64,000 nucleotides of DNA. It comes from Sphagnum compactum (Eukaryota; Bryophyta; Sphagnopsida; Sphagnales). Of the stretch, positions 35,216 through 47,617 are shown in pieces; within the stretch, counting starts at the first letter, position 1, and each line of letters opens with the position of its first letter. The DNA lies in the NCBI GenBank assembly GCA_965153455.1, contig OZ234504.1, positions 3,038,001 through 3,102,000 on the forward strand, in the 5' to 3' direction. The notes beneath the pieces were generated by a model. The model was not told where the DNA came from. It saw only the letters and a program-made list of their open reading frames with translations, and ran no database searches. The position numbers and the translations under genes are program-made.

Positions 35216-35773
35216 GACGGGCAGGACGACATCTCGTTTGTCATGTCACTCACACCACTTAAGGACACCATTTTAGCCTGCTATCCAGGTGACGATTTTT
35301 TTAGTCACCTCAAGTCACTGCACAATTGGACCATCTTTGATTTAGTACTGTTTGTTGATGGTCGTGTAAATAGCCATTTTTGTGGCCTGTCTTTTCTTCC
35401 GCTCTTCCGTCACTGGTGTTGCTCCTTCCATCCTTCGAAAGATTTGCTGCGAGAGAGAGAGAGAAAGAAAGAGAGATTTGCTGCCACTTTTTGTCGCCGG
35501 GTTTTCTTCCGAATTGTTACTAATTGTCTTTGAATTGTGTCTGCACTTTCTTCGAATTTTTCACAGCACTTTCTCCGTCGCACACTCAATTTTCTTTCCA
35601 GCTTTTTTGTTTTTTTTCTTGCGTAAGTATTGTTCCGACCGTCGTGAAATCGTGAGTGATTTTCCTTTTTTTTGGTTGTTGTTTTTATGATTTTTTTTTC
35701 GAATCTTCTCCTTCTCTCGTGACAGCTGCCGAATTTGTTTCTAGAAGATTCTACGAGCTTTCGACAAAACCTC

Positions 35774-38288
35774 ATGTCGTCTGCATTCTTGCTCTGTAAC
35801 GGCGCATGTCTGCAGTTGTTGCATCGTTCTCCTCCAATATCGTCAGGAGCTTCTTCGTACGTAAAACGGACCACCAGAGGTAAGTTACTCTCTCTCTCTC
35901 TCTCTCTAATAGCTGCTCGAAGATATGTTCTTGAATTACTACTATTTCTGCCGGCCAAACTCCTCAATCTGCTTTTCTTTTTGTTATCGTCTGGCCTGGA
36001 GCTCACTCTGTTTCTCTGTGTTAAAGAAACAAGGGCAACGGTTAGAGATCTCGTCGTCTCGAATCCTTCTTAGGGTCTCTTTCCATTAGGCTGCTGTGTG
36101 TAACTGTGATCACAGCATCCTAATTGAAAGCCCCTGACATAGGGCCTTATTTCTTGCTGCAGGGACGGTCATTTTCCATTGGACAGCTGCAATGTGTTGA
36201 AAATATGTAGTTAATCATGTTAGGAAATCTTGGAACACATGTTGTCATGGAAGAAAGGGACACTTTATAATGAGTCACAGATTTGTCATGAAAAAAGGGC
36301 ACAGATTGACTCACAGCTTTCACAGAGCAAGCTCTTGCAACTGGTAGAGCTGCAAGATGACTGTGAGCACTGGTAGCTGGAAAAATGGACAGTTGCTGTG
36401 ATCACAGAATCCTAATGGAAAGATGTCCTTACTCAAAAGCTGGAATTTCGAAGCTCAATATGCCAAAAAATATGGCTACCTCTTTAACCTGGCAGAGAAT
36501 TGAAAGAACATGTGAAACTGTGTTGCATGTTTGAGATCAGCTTATGTCTTTGCTATCGGCAAATCAATATGTTTATAGCAATATTTATTCAGAGAAAACA
36601 AGAGGTTCTTTTCTTTTGAGATGAAGCATTTGGGATTTCAGGTGTCTGCAAGTGTAAGTGCAAGCTTGTACTCCATAGCACCCATTTATACATGGGGAGA
36701 GAATGGAATGATACTGTTATGTGAATGAATTTCCCACTGCAGGGGTGCAAAGACAGAAGCAGACTTTGTTTTGGCAAATTCAATTACAGAGACTAGGAAA
36801 CACAGACAGAGAAATGGGCTCCAAATTTTCTGCCCCATCAGTTTCAACAAAAGCTTCTGTAGACAATGAACCCTCTTCCCAAGGTACTACTGCATTCGTT
36901 TCTGCCTACATACTCCAAATTTTCTCAAAGCTCTTCTTTGAAGAATGTTCTTAAGGTTTGGACCTGAATATGCCATCCAGTACAGATTTTTGTTGGGTTA
37001 CTTGAGGTTCCTGAGCTTTGGCTTGGTGTGGGACCTTTTTGAAAGTTATTGAAGCTAAATTTATCCTATGCTTAAGCTGAGACTGTGGGGCATAATTTGA
37101 TAGGGACTTCTCAGCAAGTGGATTACAGATCAATAAGTGAATCTGAGTGGAAGAGAAGACTTACGAAAGAGCAGTTCTCTGTTGCTCGCAAGAAAGGCAC
37201 TGAGAGAGCTTTCACTGGGTAAATGCACTCCTCCTTCCTACATGTAGACACTGACATTTGCATTTGATCAGGTTCTGTATGTATTGGATCTGCATTTGAA
37301 TTTTGCACAAGTCATTTGTTTTGTGCCATAGTGAAGTTTGTTTTCAAAGTAAAGCTGTCATTCTCAATGGTTAGAAGCATGAGTGTTTGGACGAATGTTT
37401 TGACAACTTACTCAATTTGCCTCTGTGAAAGGATCCCCTTTTTAAATTTACTGTCTGGATAACCTTATGTTGACTCCATTGTGGCCATATTTCAGAGAGT
37501 ACTGGAACACTAAAACTGCAGGGACATATATGTGTGTATGTTGCAGCACTCCTTTGTTCAGGTCCAAGTCTTCATTACCTGAACTCATCCATGTTTCCAT
37601 ATTCATCTTGCTTTGCTTCAGCTGTTTGTTTTTCCTTTGTGTAATTGATCTTTGTCCATATCACCTTGCAGCAACAGCTTACTGGTCCCCACTTCATTAT
37701 TGTCTAATCTATTGTCATCACCTTCATTTAATTGTCACTGTTTTTCTTCTTTCTTTTCCTATTTCTCCTCTGTGACCTTTCTTCCTTTCTTGTGTCTCCT
37801 CATTTCTTTTATCCTTTTTAATTCTTTGTCAATGTTCTGTCTTGTTGATGCTGTGACATGTGGTTAATATTCCGAATGTACAAAAACAGCTAGAAAATGC
37901 AAGCCTTTAAATTCACTTTCATTTTTCACATGCAGCTCAAACACGAAATTTGACAGTCGCACTGGATGGCCATCCTTCTACGATCCCATCGACAGCAATG
38001 TAAAGTCAGATATGGATTGGTCGATACCTTTTATGCCCCGCAATGAGGTGCTTTGTGCTGTATGTGATGCCCACTTGGGCCATGTGTTCAATGATGGTCC
38101 ACGGCCCACTGGCCAACGCTATTGTATCAACAGGTACATAAACTCTCTATCACAAAGGTGTAGGTTACCTACCAAGGAATATGAATGCTAAAGAACGCAT
38201 GTGGATGATGTGGATGATGAGTTCTTACTTGACTGTGATACTTTCATGCAGTGCATCACTGGTCTTCAAACCTGAGAACCAAAAGTGA
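35774..38288 (+). CDS. MSRB: Peptide methionine-R-sulfoxide reductase B, probably plastid-targeted
   Basis: MsrB reduces methionine-R-sulfoxide in oxidised proteins, usually with thioredoxin as donor. Six exons: 35774-35879, 36743-36883, 37104-37218, 37496-37561, 37936-38133, 38252-38288 (220 residues, all phases fit). The first 80 or so residues are Ser/Arg-rich and acid-poor at the start ([18 protein letters not shown]), like a plastid transit peptide. The catalytic domain begins at [26 protein letters not shown]. Zinc ligands are C134/C137 (CVCC) and C183/C186 (CAVC), followed by [12 protein letters not shown]. The catalytic cysteine is C206 in GQRYCIN. Arg151 occupies the place after FDS where glycine is commonest. 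The upstream in-frame TTG at 35735 was not used as start because an ATG follows. Divergent from RPS6. Confidence 0.94.
35887..35908. repeat. (CT)n microsatellite in MsrB intron 1
   Basis: About 11 CT units just inside the first MsrB intron, immediately after the donor. Confidence 0.9.
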
Positions 38289-40000
38289 ATGCAGAAACAA
38301 GCTGAAGACAGTCAAGACTCCACAGGTATACATACCTTGGTGTTATCAATCTAAGCTGTCAGCTAGACTAATGCATGGTACTGCTGATGTGAAGGGAATC
38401 TATAGTAACGTATTCATGAAGTTTTAGATCATTCATGTGTGTTCCGATGCTCGTCATGTATCTATGGCTGCTGATTTTTCTATGACAGGGCTGCTTCTAA
38501 TATTGTCAGTCTAGGTCTATTCTGCTATGCCACTTGACCCACTCCACCTAACCATATCAAGGGCAATATGATGTGGTTATTTGGATGCTTATGGGCACAT
38601 TGGTTTTGCACAAGAAACTGAACCCTGCAGTCATCCAGAGCTTTTTGAAGTGTTGCTCTGTTGAGATGTTTACTTGTCTTAGGACCATGAAATTGGGCTG
38701 AGAAGTTGAAGAAGGCTCTGAGGGACAAAAGAGGGGTATTTTTTACCTTTGTGGTTCTTCAAACACCTTGTTCTGCCTCCTGACACTGCAATAGCAATGT
38801 CCTGGAGTATAGGAAGAAGATTTTCACTGGACATTGAAACCTATTGGACCTTTTTCAAGTTGCCTTAAATGTTCTATCAGCAATTGTCAATTGCCATCTT
38901 TGCAACCCACTTGGCGGACATGGAGAAATACTAAGCAATTCTCCTTACTTGGCTACTGTTGCAGGTAAAGACAACAATGTCAAGTACATTTTTGTTTCTT
39001 TAGTGTGCATTATCTACTGCTTTTAAGACACTCCTCGAGCTGTGATCAAGGTCAATAAACTATGGTCTGTAACACACACAAAGCCTACTAGAGGTATGCC
39101 ATGTCTACGACCTTTTGTTGATTGGAAGTATGGGATTACTGATACCACATTCAGAGAGACACATCTTTGTGGTGTCTGATGTTGTTTCATGGTAACAATC
39201 TTGAGAATCTGTTCTGTTGAAGATTCCAATTTTTGGCAAATTCAATGTTCTCTTTTAGTACTAATTTGTTAATGTTTTGTTGTTTTGTCATGTTCATTTG
39301 CATTAACATGTTTCTTCCAGTAGTTCTAGAAATATCCCACTTGTGTGATACATTGTATGGAATGGTCAAGTGCCTGCTCATTACAGGCAAGCTAGGTGAT
39401 GCACTCATCATAATGGGCAAGTGATACAAGAATCTAAAGAAGAAAATGCATGTTCAACAGAAATATTTTGGTCACTCTTACGTGTGCATGATCATCATCA
39501 GAAGATTATACTGTGATACAGAAAATGACATAATCTTTGAACCTAGATGATGATGATGATTCCAATTAGCATGTTGCACAATAACTTGGATCTTATTATT
39601 ATTTATTTCTTTGTTGCAACAATTTGTTTTTGTTCTCTAGATGTATCTGCAGAATCTACAGCCTCAACCTGTTCACCACATTATTCTTGTTATCATGTAT
39701 GTATGTATGTATGATGTACTTAAACAACTACCTCACTCCTCTCCCCTACTCCTTTCTACTTACAGAAAAAGGCAGAACTTTTACAACTATTTTGCAAATA
39801 CCCTTTCACAATCTCCACCTCCTTTATCATTATGTTAATCTCTTTCTCCCACATCATTTGAAATCTTCCCTTCATACTTAAAACTAAAACTTGGGCTCTG
39901 GATTGCTACACACTGCCAAAGATAAAATGATGAAAAAAATGAAACTTACTTTCAATCCAAATGAAAATATTGAGTGACATTGCATGCTATTTGAATTGAA
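38289..40000. other. MsrB 3' region and intergenic DNA
   Basis: No coding sequence recognised. Simple repeats: GATGATGATGATGAT (39547-39561) and (GTAT)n at 39695-39712. Several short frames are unsupported by splice sites or family resemblance. Confidence 0.55.
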
Positions 40001-40205
40001 TTTAAATTTAGTTTCTTCCTATTCAAATTCAATTAAATTGAAGTTCTGAAATTTCATTGAACTCCAATTCAAATTTAATTGGATTTACATTTGGTTCAAT
40101 TGAATTCAAATTCAATTAAAGAGAAATGAGATGCAAATTGTTGCAGGAAAGTATTGCAATTTGCTTGTCATTTTCATCATTTATGAATATGATGTTAAGA
40201 AAAGA
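39985..40205. repeat. AATTCAAATT-rich dispersed repeat, copy 1
   Basis: Alternating ATTCAAATTCAATT and its complement form several potential hairpins, ending GAATTCAAATTCAATT. They are followed by GAGATGCAAATTG, AGTATTG and ATGAATATG. This order is repeated at 49170-49300. Confidence 0.7.
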
Positions 40206-40779
40206 CCAACTCCAAAAGAACATAGATACAAAAGGACAGCTTTCCATTTGATTCTTAACAAATTTCAAACCAAAATCTATTTGGGTAGGATGAAACTTAT
40301 TGACCCTAAAGTCGCCCCCCCCCATACGAGCTCCAATGTTATCATCATCACTAGTGAAATTTTGAGAAACAATAAGTGTTCAATGGGTTGATTTTAAATG
40401 CTTGAATTTGTGCACATAAAAAAAATTAAAAACACTTTGAAAAGCCTTCGTTATCAAATTGATAATTTGGTAAATATAACAAGTCTATGATAATTCAGTT
40501 AAAATGTTGAAGATGGAATTCTTTAGATTTATCAAGAGTCTATGGTTTCAAATAATTCATTATGTATGTAATTCAAAATATAATTATTCAAAATTATTAT
40601 TCTTTCAATATCTTTTCAAAAAATAACATGAAAAGGCACAAAACATGTGTTTTTCCATGGATTGCCTTACTTCTTTCATATAAGAATAGGCCATCAAATG
40701 CATAATTGGGAATGAAAAGTTTTACAAAAGGAAATAACTAAGACCCAAACTAGTTTTCCACCAATTTTGGTGGTAACAT

Positions 40780-40990
40780 GAGTTTCATCCTATGTTTCCT
40801 TTTTCTTGAGCTCTTGCACTGATGTTACTATATTTTCATTACTCGTACTTGTACAACTACTATAATTACTCTCGAACCTTGTGCATTAAATGCATTTCAT
40901 ACCCAGATTTAATAAAATTTCCTTACTTTGTGGATACCAATAAAAGTCGGGATAGGGGCCGAAAGCAAAAGAGATAGGGGGTGAAACAAA
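40780..40990. repeat. Dispersed repeat family, copy B
   Basis: Colinear with 28285-28510 in the same orientation, sharing GAACCTTGTGCATTAAATGC, AGATTTAATAAAATTTCCTT and GGATACCA. Copy B lacks the short triplication seen in copy A. Confidence 0.8.
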
Positions 40991-41952
40991 GGGTGACTTT
41001 TAGGATAACTCTATTGTAGGTGGGGTAAAATATTCTTGACCTCCATTGTATAAAATATCAACTTGGCTTGTTGGATGTACCTACTCATTTCCTTAACTCC
41101 ATGGATGTAAATTATTTAAGAATTATCTTTCTTTAAATGTTATTATTTTCATTTGGTGTTCACTCAAAATTGTTCTATGTAAAACCTCTTCCTTTAAACA
41201 TTCAAAGGACTTTGTGATCTCTATTGCATATGTCGATAACTCAATCCATAAAAACAAAAAAAATGACATTCATGAATGGTACAAAGGTGTTAAATGGTTG
41301 AAAAGCAAGTTTCACACATAATGTCCATGAAACTACCATTATATTATAAAATTAGTCTATAGTTTAAAATGTGTCATATTTTCCTAAATTTTTTTATTAA
41401 GACATTTACATTGACACTTTGTCTATTTTTGAATGATGTATTCTTAATGCTTTCATTGGATCCACCAAAAACTTTACACAAAGGTTAAATTCGACCTTTT
41501 TTTAATAATGTGAATGGATTTGTCCTCAAATCAACTCACAAGCCAATTGTGAACTTACAATAGGATTTGACAATTGAATTGAATGCAATGGTTTTTTACA
41601 TATATTTTAAGCATGGGCTTTTTTCCCCCCAATTTTTTCATGTAATCACATTGGCAATCACAAGAGGAATTAACAAAATTTGGTTATAGGTCAAAAAGGA
41701 AAATAAAAATTTTGAAAAAGCTTACTATGTTTTGGTGACATGTTGAAACCTATTGTCTAAATATGGCAATTTTAGGAAAAACATTCCTCAAAATTTGGTG
41801 ACTTTGGCACATTTTTGCCAAAATGTCCTTTTTACTTTATCATATTAGATTATTTTTTTATCACACTATGAAAAATTTTCATGCAAAAAAAAAAGAAAAA
41901 ATTAATTGTAATTCCTTACATTTAACTTTGTCCCAAAATCATTGACCCAACT

Positions 41953-42270
41953 ATTAGCCCATTACAAAAATGGTGACCAACGGTTTTGGAAAGAGAAATT
42001 TCATCCAAGCAATGGGAAGGTTGAACATGCACTCATAATGCACCCTATTTTTTCCTTTTAGGGTTGGGGTGAGGGGAGTTTTTTTTGTCAAATTATGTGA
42101 CCAATGTCTACCCTTGCCATTAGCCTAAGCTAAATATGGTGACAAAGAGTTCTGGAAATCAAAGTTTCATGCAGCCAATGATTGTTTTCTTTTTGGGGGG
42201 GGCATGGGTGGTTTTTTGTTTGCTTGGGTCTTCCCATTTTTTCATTTTTACTTGTTTCTGGTTGAAAACC
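41953..42270 (+). repeat. Two tandem decayed copies of a coding-like segment, about 166-bp period
   Basis: Copy 1 (from 41953) and copy 2 (from 42119) both read ATTAGCC, then an AYGGTGACMAA stretch, then TTYTGGAAA and TTTCATSCAR. Copy 1 translates in one frame as GDQRFWKEKFHPSNGKVEH, copy 2 as YGDKEFWKSKFHAAN, so this was once protein-coding. It lies just upstream of the HUH-Rep-like fragment and may belong to the same old element. The family is not recognised. Confidence 0.55.
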
Positions 42271-42284
42271 TTGTTGAAAATTAG

Positions 42285-42638
42285 GTGTTTTTTAAAGTTT
42301 CTACAAGAAAGAAAGGCAAAAAGAAATTGAAGAAGGATGAAAAAGTTTTAGAAGTTAGCATCACAATTAGTGTGGGATGTTCTGCCATTCCAACAAAGAT
42401 GTTGGCTATTATGGAAAAGTTCATAGAGGACAAATGTGTGGTGGTATTGTGTGCTTTGGAGAGAGGAGGGAGTCTTTCAAAACTTCACTTGTAGATGGTG
42501 TGTAAGATTTATATTTCCAATGTTATAACTTTGAACAAATTGATCAAAAAAAAATTAGGTTGGGATGATGTGACAATTGTTCCACCGAGACATCATGTGC
42601 ATTCACTACCACAGAGCATGGTCAAAACCACTACATGA
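42285..42638 (+). pseudogene. Decayed HUH/Rep-like fragment, possibly from a Replitron-type transposon
   Basis: One frame runs across this segment with a single internal TAG (42492). It reads a basic stretch KKGKKKLKKDEK, then VLEVSITISVGCS, MLAIMEKFIEDKC, CALERGGSLSKLHL, the stop, then MVCKIYISNV, LNKLIKKKLGWDD and PPRHHVHSL. The order ERGG-x-LHL(Q)-...-NKxIKxxLGWD matches my memory of plant and algal proteins attributed to Replitrons, in which His-hydrophobic-Gln forms the HUH-type metal site. Here the glutamine position is the TAG, one C-to-T change from CAG. The expected downstream tyrosine motif (GMIGYC-like) is not visible, so only an N-terminal piece survives. Family assignment is from memory, not a search. 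Confidence 0.45.
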
Positions 42639-43480
42639 TTCCACCCAAATTCAATTTTAGTGGAATTGGACATGCCGCAAATCACTACACTTGGACAAAG
42701 GTGACCACCTTCCATTTTGATCCCACTTATTATTGGATTTTAGTGGGATCCCAATGGATCTTGCCACTATATCCATTTTTTCACCACATTTCGTATAGAC
42801 ATCATTGTGCCCTTTAATCTGATCCCACCATTGTTGGATTTTATTGGGATCCCATTATACCTTGCCATTTCGTTCAATTTCTTCATGTACTTACATGCGT
42901 ATATATTTTAAATGTTCCAATTTATTAGGATTGTTTGTCTACATTAGTACTACTTCTTTCCTTATAAGGTATTACCTATGAAAGGACAATTTGCCTCACT
43001 CATGTATATGCATATGAGCTGAATGGAATTTTCCACTCGTATGACCAATCCATTTATCTGCATATGCATTGTGATGGAACATGCATATTCATTTACATTT
43101 ATCCATTTACATACATGTTCCAAATATGGTTCCTCATGTAGGTAGCCACATGGTCATTTATGTGTGGTCATTTACATGTATCCAACACCATTTATTTATG
43201 ATCCACTACTAGAAAACATGGTCTAGCACCATTACACACTTCCATTCAAACACAATTTGAGTGGAATGGGACTTGCCCCATTCCACTGTTCATGGACTAT
43301 AGTGAAACTGACATGACAATGCCACCTTGACTATTTAAATGGGTGGGGTTGGTGCCATTCCACCATACATAGACTATAGTGAAAGGTAATTGTGACAATG
43401 CTACCTTCTTGATTACTTAAGTGGAATGGGGCTTGTGTTAGTATATAATAAATCAACTTAATGAAAGGCACAATGATTAT
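42600..43480. repeat. Degenerate repeats of TGGAATGGG / CATTCCAC type
   Basis: 42640-42860 has two units with GATCCCAC, TTATTGGATTTTAGTGGGATCCCA and its variant ATTGTTGGATTTTATTGGGATCCCA. 43250-43450 has units of roughly 100 bp sharing GAGTGGAATGGG, CATTCCACCAT, ATAGACTATAGTGAAA, TGACAATGCYACCTT and GATTACTTAAGTGGAATGGGG. It looks like a decayed minisatellite or element end of unknown type. Confidence 0.6.
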
Positions 43481-43688
43481 GTCATCTTCTAGATTACATA
43501 ATTAAGTGGAAGATGATTCATGTCATGCCACCATATAAGCTTATTTATAATGGAAGTCAATTGTGATACTACCCATTTCTTGGATGCTTGATTGGAGGGT
43601 GAATGTGCATGTTCACCATTGATTGTGTACAAAAATAAATTCTAAGTATTTAATGTGCTTATATTATGTCACCTGAAACTATAATTAC

Positions 43689-44168
43689 ATGCTAGATTCT
43701 AATGGAACTAAATTGAAACCCAAGAAATCTCAAGTGCATGGGATGGACATATGGGCAAGGTCTCATACAAAAAGTGCATTATGTGGAATTTCCCATAGTG
43801 CCCTAATTAGACCATGTGTAATTTATTTGCAAATGTATTTGTACAATGAAGACTCAAGTGACGCATTCGAAGACATTGATCTAATCATGAAAAATCCAAC
43901 ATGCATATATGGACTCAAACATCATAAGATCATTGAAAACCACCATAAACATAATTACAAATTGGTGAAAACGTATATGTATATTATTGTTAAATGGGAT
44001 GGGCATATAACATCAATGTTACCCCATGATCCATCATTGGATGGACGTTGGATTCACCATTACATTACTATTGGAAGAAATGGCAATGTGTTCCGAGCTA
44101 CTATCACAAAGTTATGCCGTAAGAAGGGGCTATTGTACTTTATGAATTTTATTCGAATCAAACTCTAG
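43689..44168 (+). other. Unrecognised 159-codon open frame
   Basis: Starts at an ATG and stays open for 159 codons in AT-rich DNA, longer than its neighbours. It reads LKPKKSQVHGMDIWARSH near the start and LDGRWIHHYITIGRNG near the end. I recognise no domain. GMDI-W-A-R faintly recalls a segment downstream in Replitron-type proteins, too weak to call. No flanking exon or promoter is evident, and it may be a remnant. Confidence 0.3.
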
Positions 44169-45859
44169 TGAGCTAATTAACTATGTATTGCAACAACAAA
44201 TAAAAGCTAAAAAAATGACATGCAAGGCAATAGTATCTCCAATAAGGTGTGAACAACAACCTTTTTTCATTCAAGCCCAAACAAAACCCTTATTTAAAAC
44301 CAAATCCAAGTACAATCGTAGCTTCCACTACTAGAATCACTTCTACTACTCAAACTACCTTGTTGTAGCCATTTGGCTTTACTTCAAAAAAAATTTCCTT
44401 CTCTCACAAACATCCACACATACATAAACACAGATGTTTTTTTTTCCCCCTCCTATCTCCAACTCTGGAATCCTACTCTTTCAAATAGCCATGCACCACC
44501 GAGGTAAATGGTGGCTAACACATGCTTAGATCCTATTTCTTCTCCACTTTTCCCTTCAACTACCACTACTATAGTAGTTATCTCCTAGATTAAGGTATTC
44601 AAGTTGTAAACTCAACTTAAATCCCATTCTTTTTAGCTGAACTCGAACTATACCTAACTCCCACATTATAGAACGTCCTAACCTACCTTTTGATGCATGA
44701 ATAAAGTCAACCACAACCTAGATCAATGGATAGAATGGCTTTTCAAATATTTAACTCTCAATCTACTTTTGGTAATTTTGCATTACTAGATTACAATAAA
44801 TGGTAAAAAACCAACCAAGGGTCCAATAATTCTACCTTTAACAATGTTTCATTCAACCTCTATCACTAAGACCTAGGTCCTATGTCACTCATCTTTTATC
44901 ACTAGGACCTAGGTTTACATCACTACAACCTATGTCATTAAAGTGTACTAGATCATTAAGGCCTATGTCACTAAAGTGTAATATTCAACCTCTGTCACTA
45001 AGACCTAGGTCTATATCATTAGGTCCTCTTTCAATCATCTTCTGTCACTAGGACATAGGTCTATATCACTATGGCATGTCTCATTCAACCTTTATCACTA
45101 GGACCTAGGTCTATATCATTAGGTTTTTTTTCACTCATCCTCTATCACTAAGACATAGGTCTATATCACTACGACATGTGTCATTCAACCTATGTCATTA
45201 AGGTGTAATACATCACTAGTGCCTATGCCATTAAAGCCTATGCCACATGGGTTTCCTACTACACTTGGGCTTACTGTAATATGTCATTATGGCCTATGCC
45301 AATAATGCCCATTTCACTCCACCTATGTCACTCAAATTTATATTGTCACTTGGGTTCAACTAATGCTATATGTCACTAGGGCATATGCCAAAAAAACTTC
45401 AGATGTTTCAATTAACATATGCCACTCATGTTTATGTCATTAAGGTTTGTGTCAATCAGGCACATTTCATTGAGTTTATTTCAGGTTAATGTCATTTAAA
45501 ACCAAGTTTATTTCATTCTAAGGCTTGAGGTTTGTGCATCATTTGGGCTTGTATCATTAAGGCTTAATCAAAACTTACACCTAGTCTTAATGTCGTAGAT
45601 TCTACTTGTCATATATGTTAGCCTTGTATTCTGAAATTTGTTAAACACATGTTCAAACATATACATCGACTTTTCGTATCAAATGTTATAGGTTTCTGAT
45701 ATTCACGCTTGCACATTTCACTTCTTCTTCCACCTCATGTGTTGCTCCTTTGAACCCCTATCAATCACAATGTGTAGTGATGTTTTTACGATTTCCCACA
45801 ACAAAACATTATCACTCATCTTATATCAATAGAGGTTTATATCACTAAGATACATGTAG

Positions 45860-46000
45860 GTGTTGAATGCGTGTGTTAGCTTAAATGCACTTGAAGATCA
45901 AGACATGTATGTTTGAACAACTCTCCAAAACATTGAAAATGGATGGGATTCAAATTTCTTTGTTAGATGTAGCTTGTTTGATTTTTATGCAAAATGTGGC
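45860..46000 (+). pseudogene. PPR protein remnant 1
   Basis: One frame of 47 codons with an internal TGA reads LNACVSLNALEDQD, then NGWDSNFFVRCSLFDFYAKCG. This matches the PLS-class pentatricopeptide pattern LNACasLgALeqG...nGwdSnvFVgssLvDmYAKCG. These proteins edit and process organelle RNA. The flanks decay immediately, so this is a fragment rather than a gene. Confidence 0.75.
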
Positions 46001-46350
46001 TATAAGAAAACGTGGCAAAATGATTACCCATTGTTTTTGGTTCAAAAATTTATTTTTGGATGATAAATACAACATTGTTGTCATTATTTTTAGCTTTGAT
46101 TTTGAAGGCAAAATGAACTATTTACTTCCATTATGTGTACATGAGAAAAAATGTGCTTGAAAAACATATGAAACAAAAATCTTACAAAGTTTTCAACCTT
46201 TTGTAAGTTAAAAATGATTAAACATTGTTGTTTTCCCACACTTCTTGAGGTGCCAAGTTTTGTTCCTTTAAGTTCTAATGTAATTTTTAGGTTTGAATTC
46301 TCACCATGTATAAATGTATGTAGCCCATCCTTATTGTCATTATGGGGTTG

Positions 46351-46515
46351 GGGTTGAATGCATGTCTCTACATAAATGCATTAGTTCAAGATCAAGGCAG
46401 GTATGCTAATGAGCAAACCATTGATAATTATGGATAGGATTCATATGTCTTTGTTGCAAGTAACGTAGTTGACTTATATGCAAACATTCATTATTAGAGG
46501 ATGCGAAATGCTAGT
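46351..46515 (+). pseudogene. PPR protein remnant 2
   Basis: About 490 bp downstream of remnant 1, the same region of the motif recurs: LNACLYINALVQDQGRYANEQ, then DSYVFVASNVVDLYA. It has two in-frame TAGs, one where a tryptophan is expected. The two pieces are consecutive repeat units of one dead gene or tandem copies of one fragment. Confidence 0.75.
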
Positions 46516-47617
46516 AAAGAAAATGAACATGTATGCAGGTTGTTCATGCCCAATTATGGGAATTGATAACTTTGGGATGCACACCATTATTCTACTTTAT
46601 GGAGTTGCAAGTATCATCCAACTTGGGTGTTATATGTTACAAATTAATATCTTATTTGCAGTCCCATAAATAATACAAAATTGTCAAAATCGGAGGTGAA
46701 TCTTCATCCCAAGTAACCGGGTATGACTTGTTCTGTTGTGGGCAATCATGAAACATCATTATATTGTGATTGATAGGAGCTTGAAAGAGTTGCACATGAG
46801 GTGGAAAAATAGGACAAGGATGTGCAAAAGCCAACAACACAGGTAACATCTCATAAACTTTCATGTGCATGTTTTATGGTTTCAGCAAAGTTTAAAGTAC
46901 AATCACTATGGTAGATGATTTAGGCATAAACTAATGCCAAGTCCAAATGATGCAAGCCCTAGTTACAAGGAACATGTTTTAAATGACATAAAACTAAATG
47001 AAATATAAGCCTAAGTCACATAAACCCTAGTGACATATAGAAGCCCTAATGACATTTACATCAATTTGAAATGACAATAACCTTAGTGATATTATAATCT
47101 TGAGTGACATAAGCTAATTGACATGGGCCTTAGTGGCATATGTTTTAGTGGCATATGCCTTCATGGCATAATGATTAATGACAGATGACTCTTTAGTGAC
47201 ATAGGTCGTAATGACAAACCCAAGTCCTAGTGAGTGACATAGGCCACTAATGATATTATGTGACATGTGTTGAGTGACATAGGCCACCAATGACATAAAT
47301 GTTAATAAAACCGACTTTAGTGGCATAGATAGTAGTGATTGAATTGGTTGTAATGACATAGGTTTTTGGGCAAAATGTGTTGTATGTTATAGGGCTAACG
47401 TATATAAACCATGATGGAATGAGGAGAGGCAAGGGGAGGAGGAGGTGGTGGTTCAAAGCAAAGGGGCCAAGAATAATTAACACCATCGCACCTTATTCCA
47501 AAAATGCATGTAAATGACACATCACATAAAATTAACTCAAGTTATTAGGCCTTAATAATGACTTAGTGATACATAGGCCAAGTAGCGATATGAAATCAAT
47601 GACATAATGCTTGGTGA

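Larger units (their letters stand above)
34973..35773. promoter_or_regulatory. Divergent promoter shared by RPS6 and MsrB
   Basis: The two start codons are 801 bp apart on opposite strands. The segment holds the RPS6 leader, a GC-rich GGCGGGCGGGCGCGCGC run (35024-35040), a telo-box, a site II element and a GA-rich MsrB leader (AGAGAGAGAG, 35452-35463). Confidence 0.6.

Noticed and set aside
35410-36006. 198-codon minus-strand Arg/Ser-rich frame
   Set aside because: It is antisense to the MsrB leader, exon 1 and CT microsatellite; the SR-like composition comes from those repeats.
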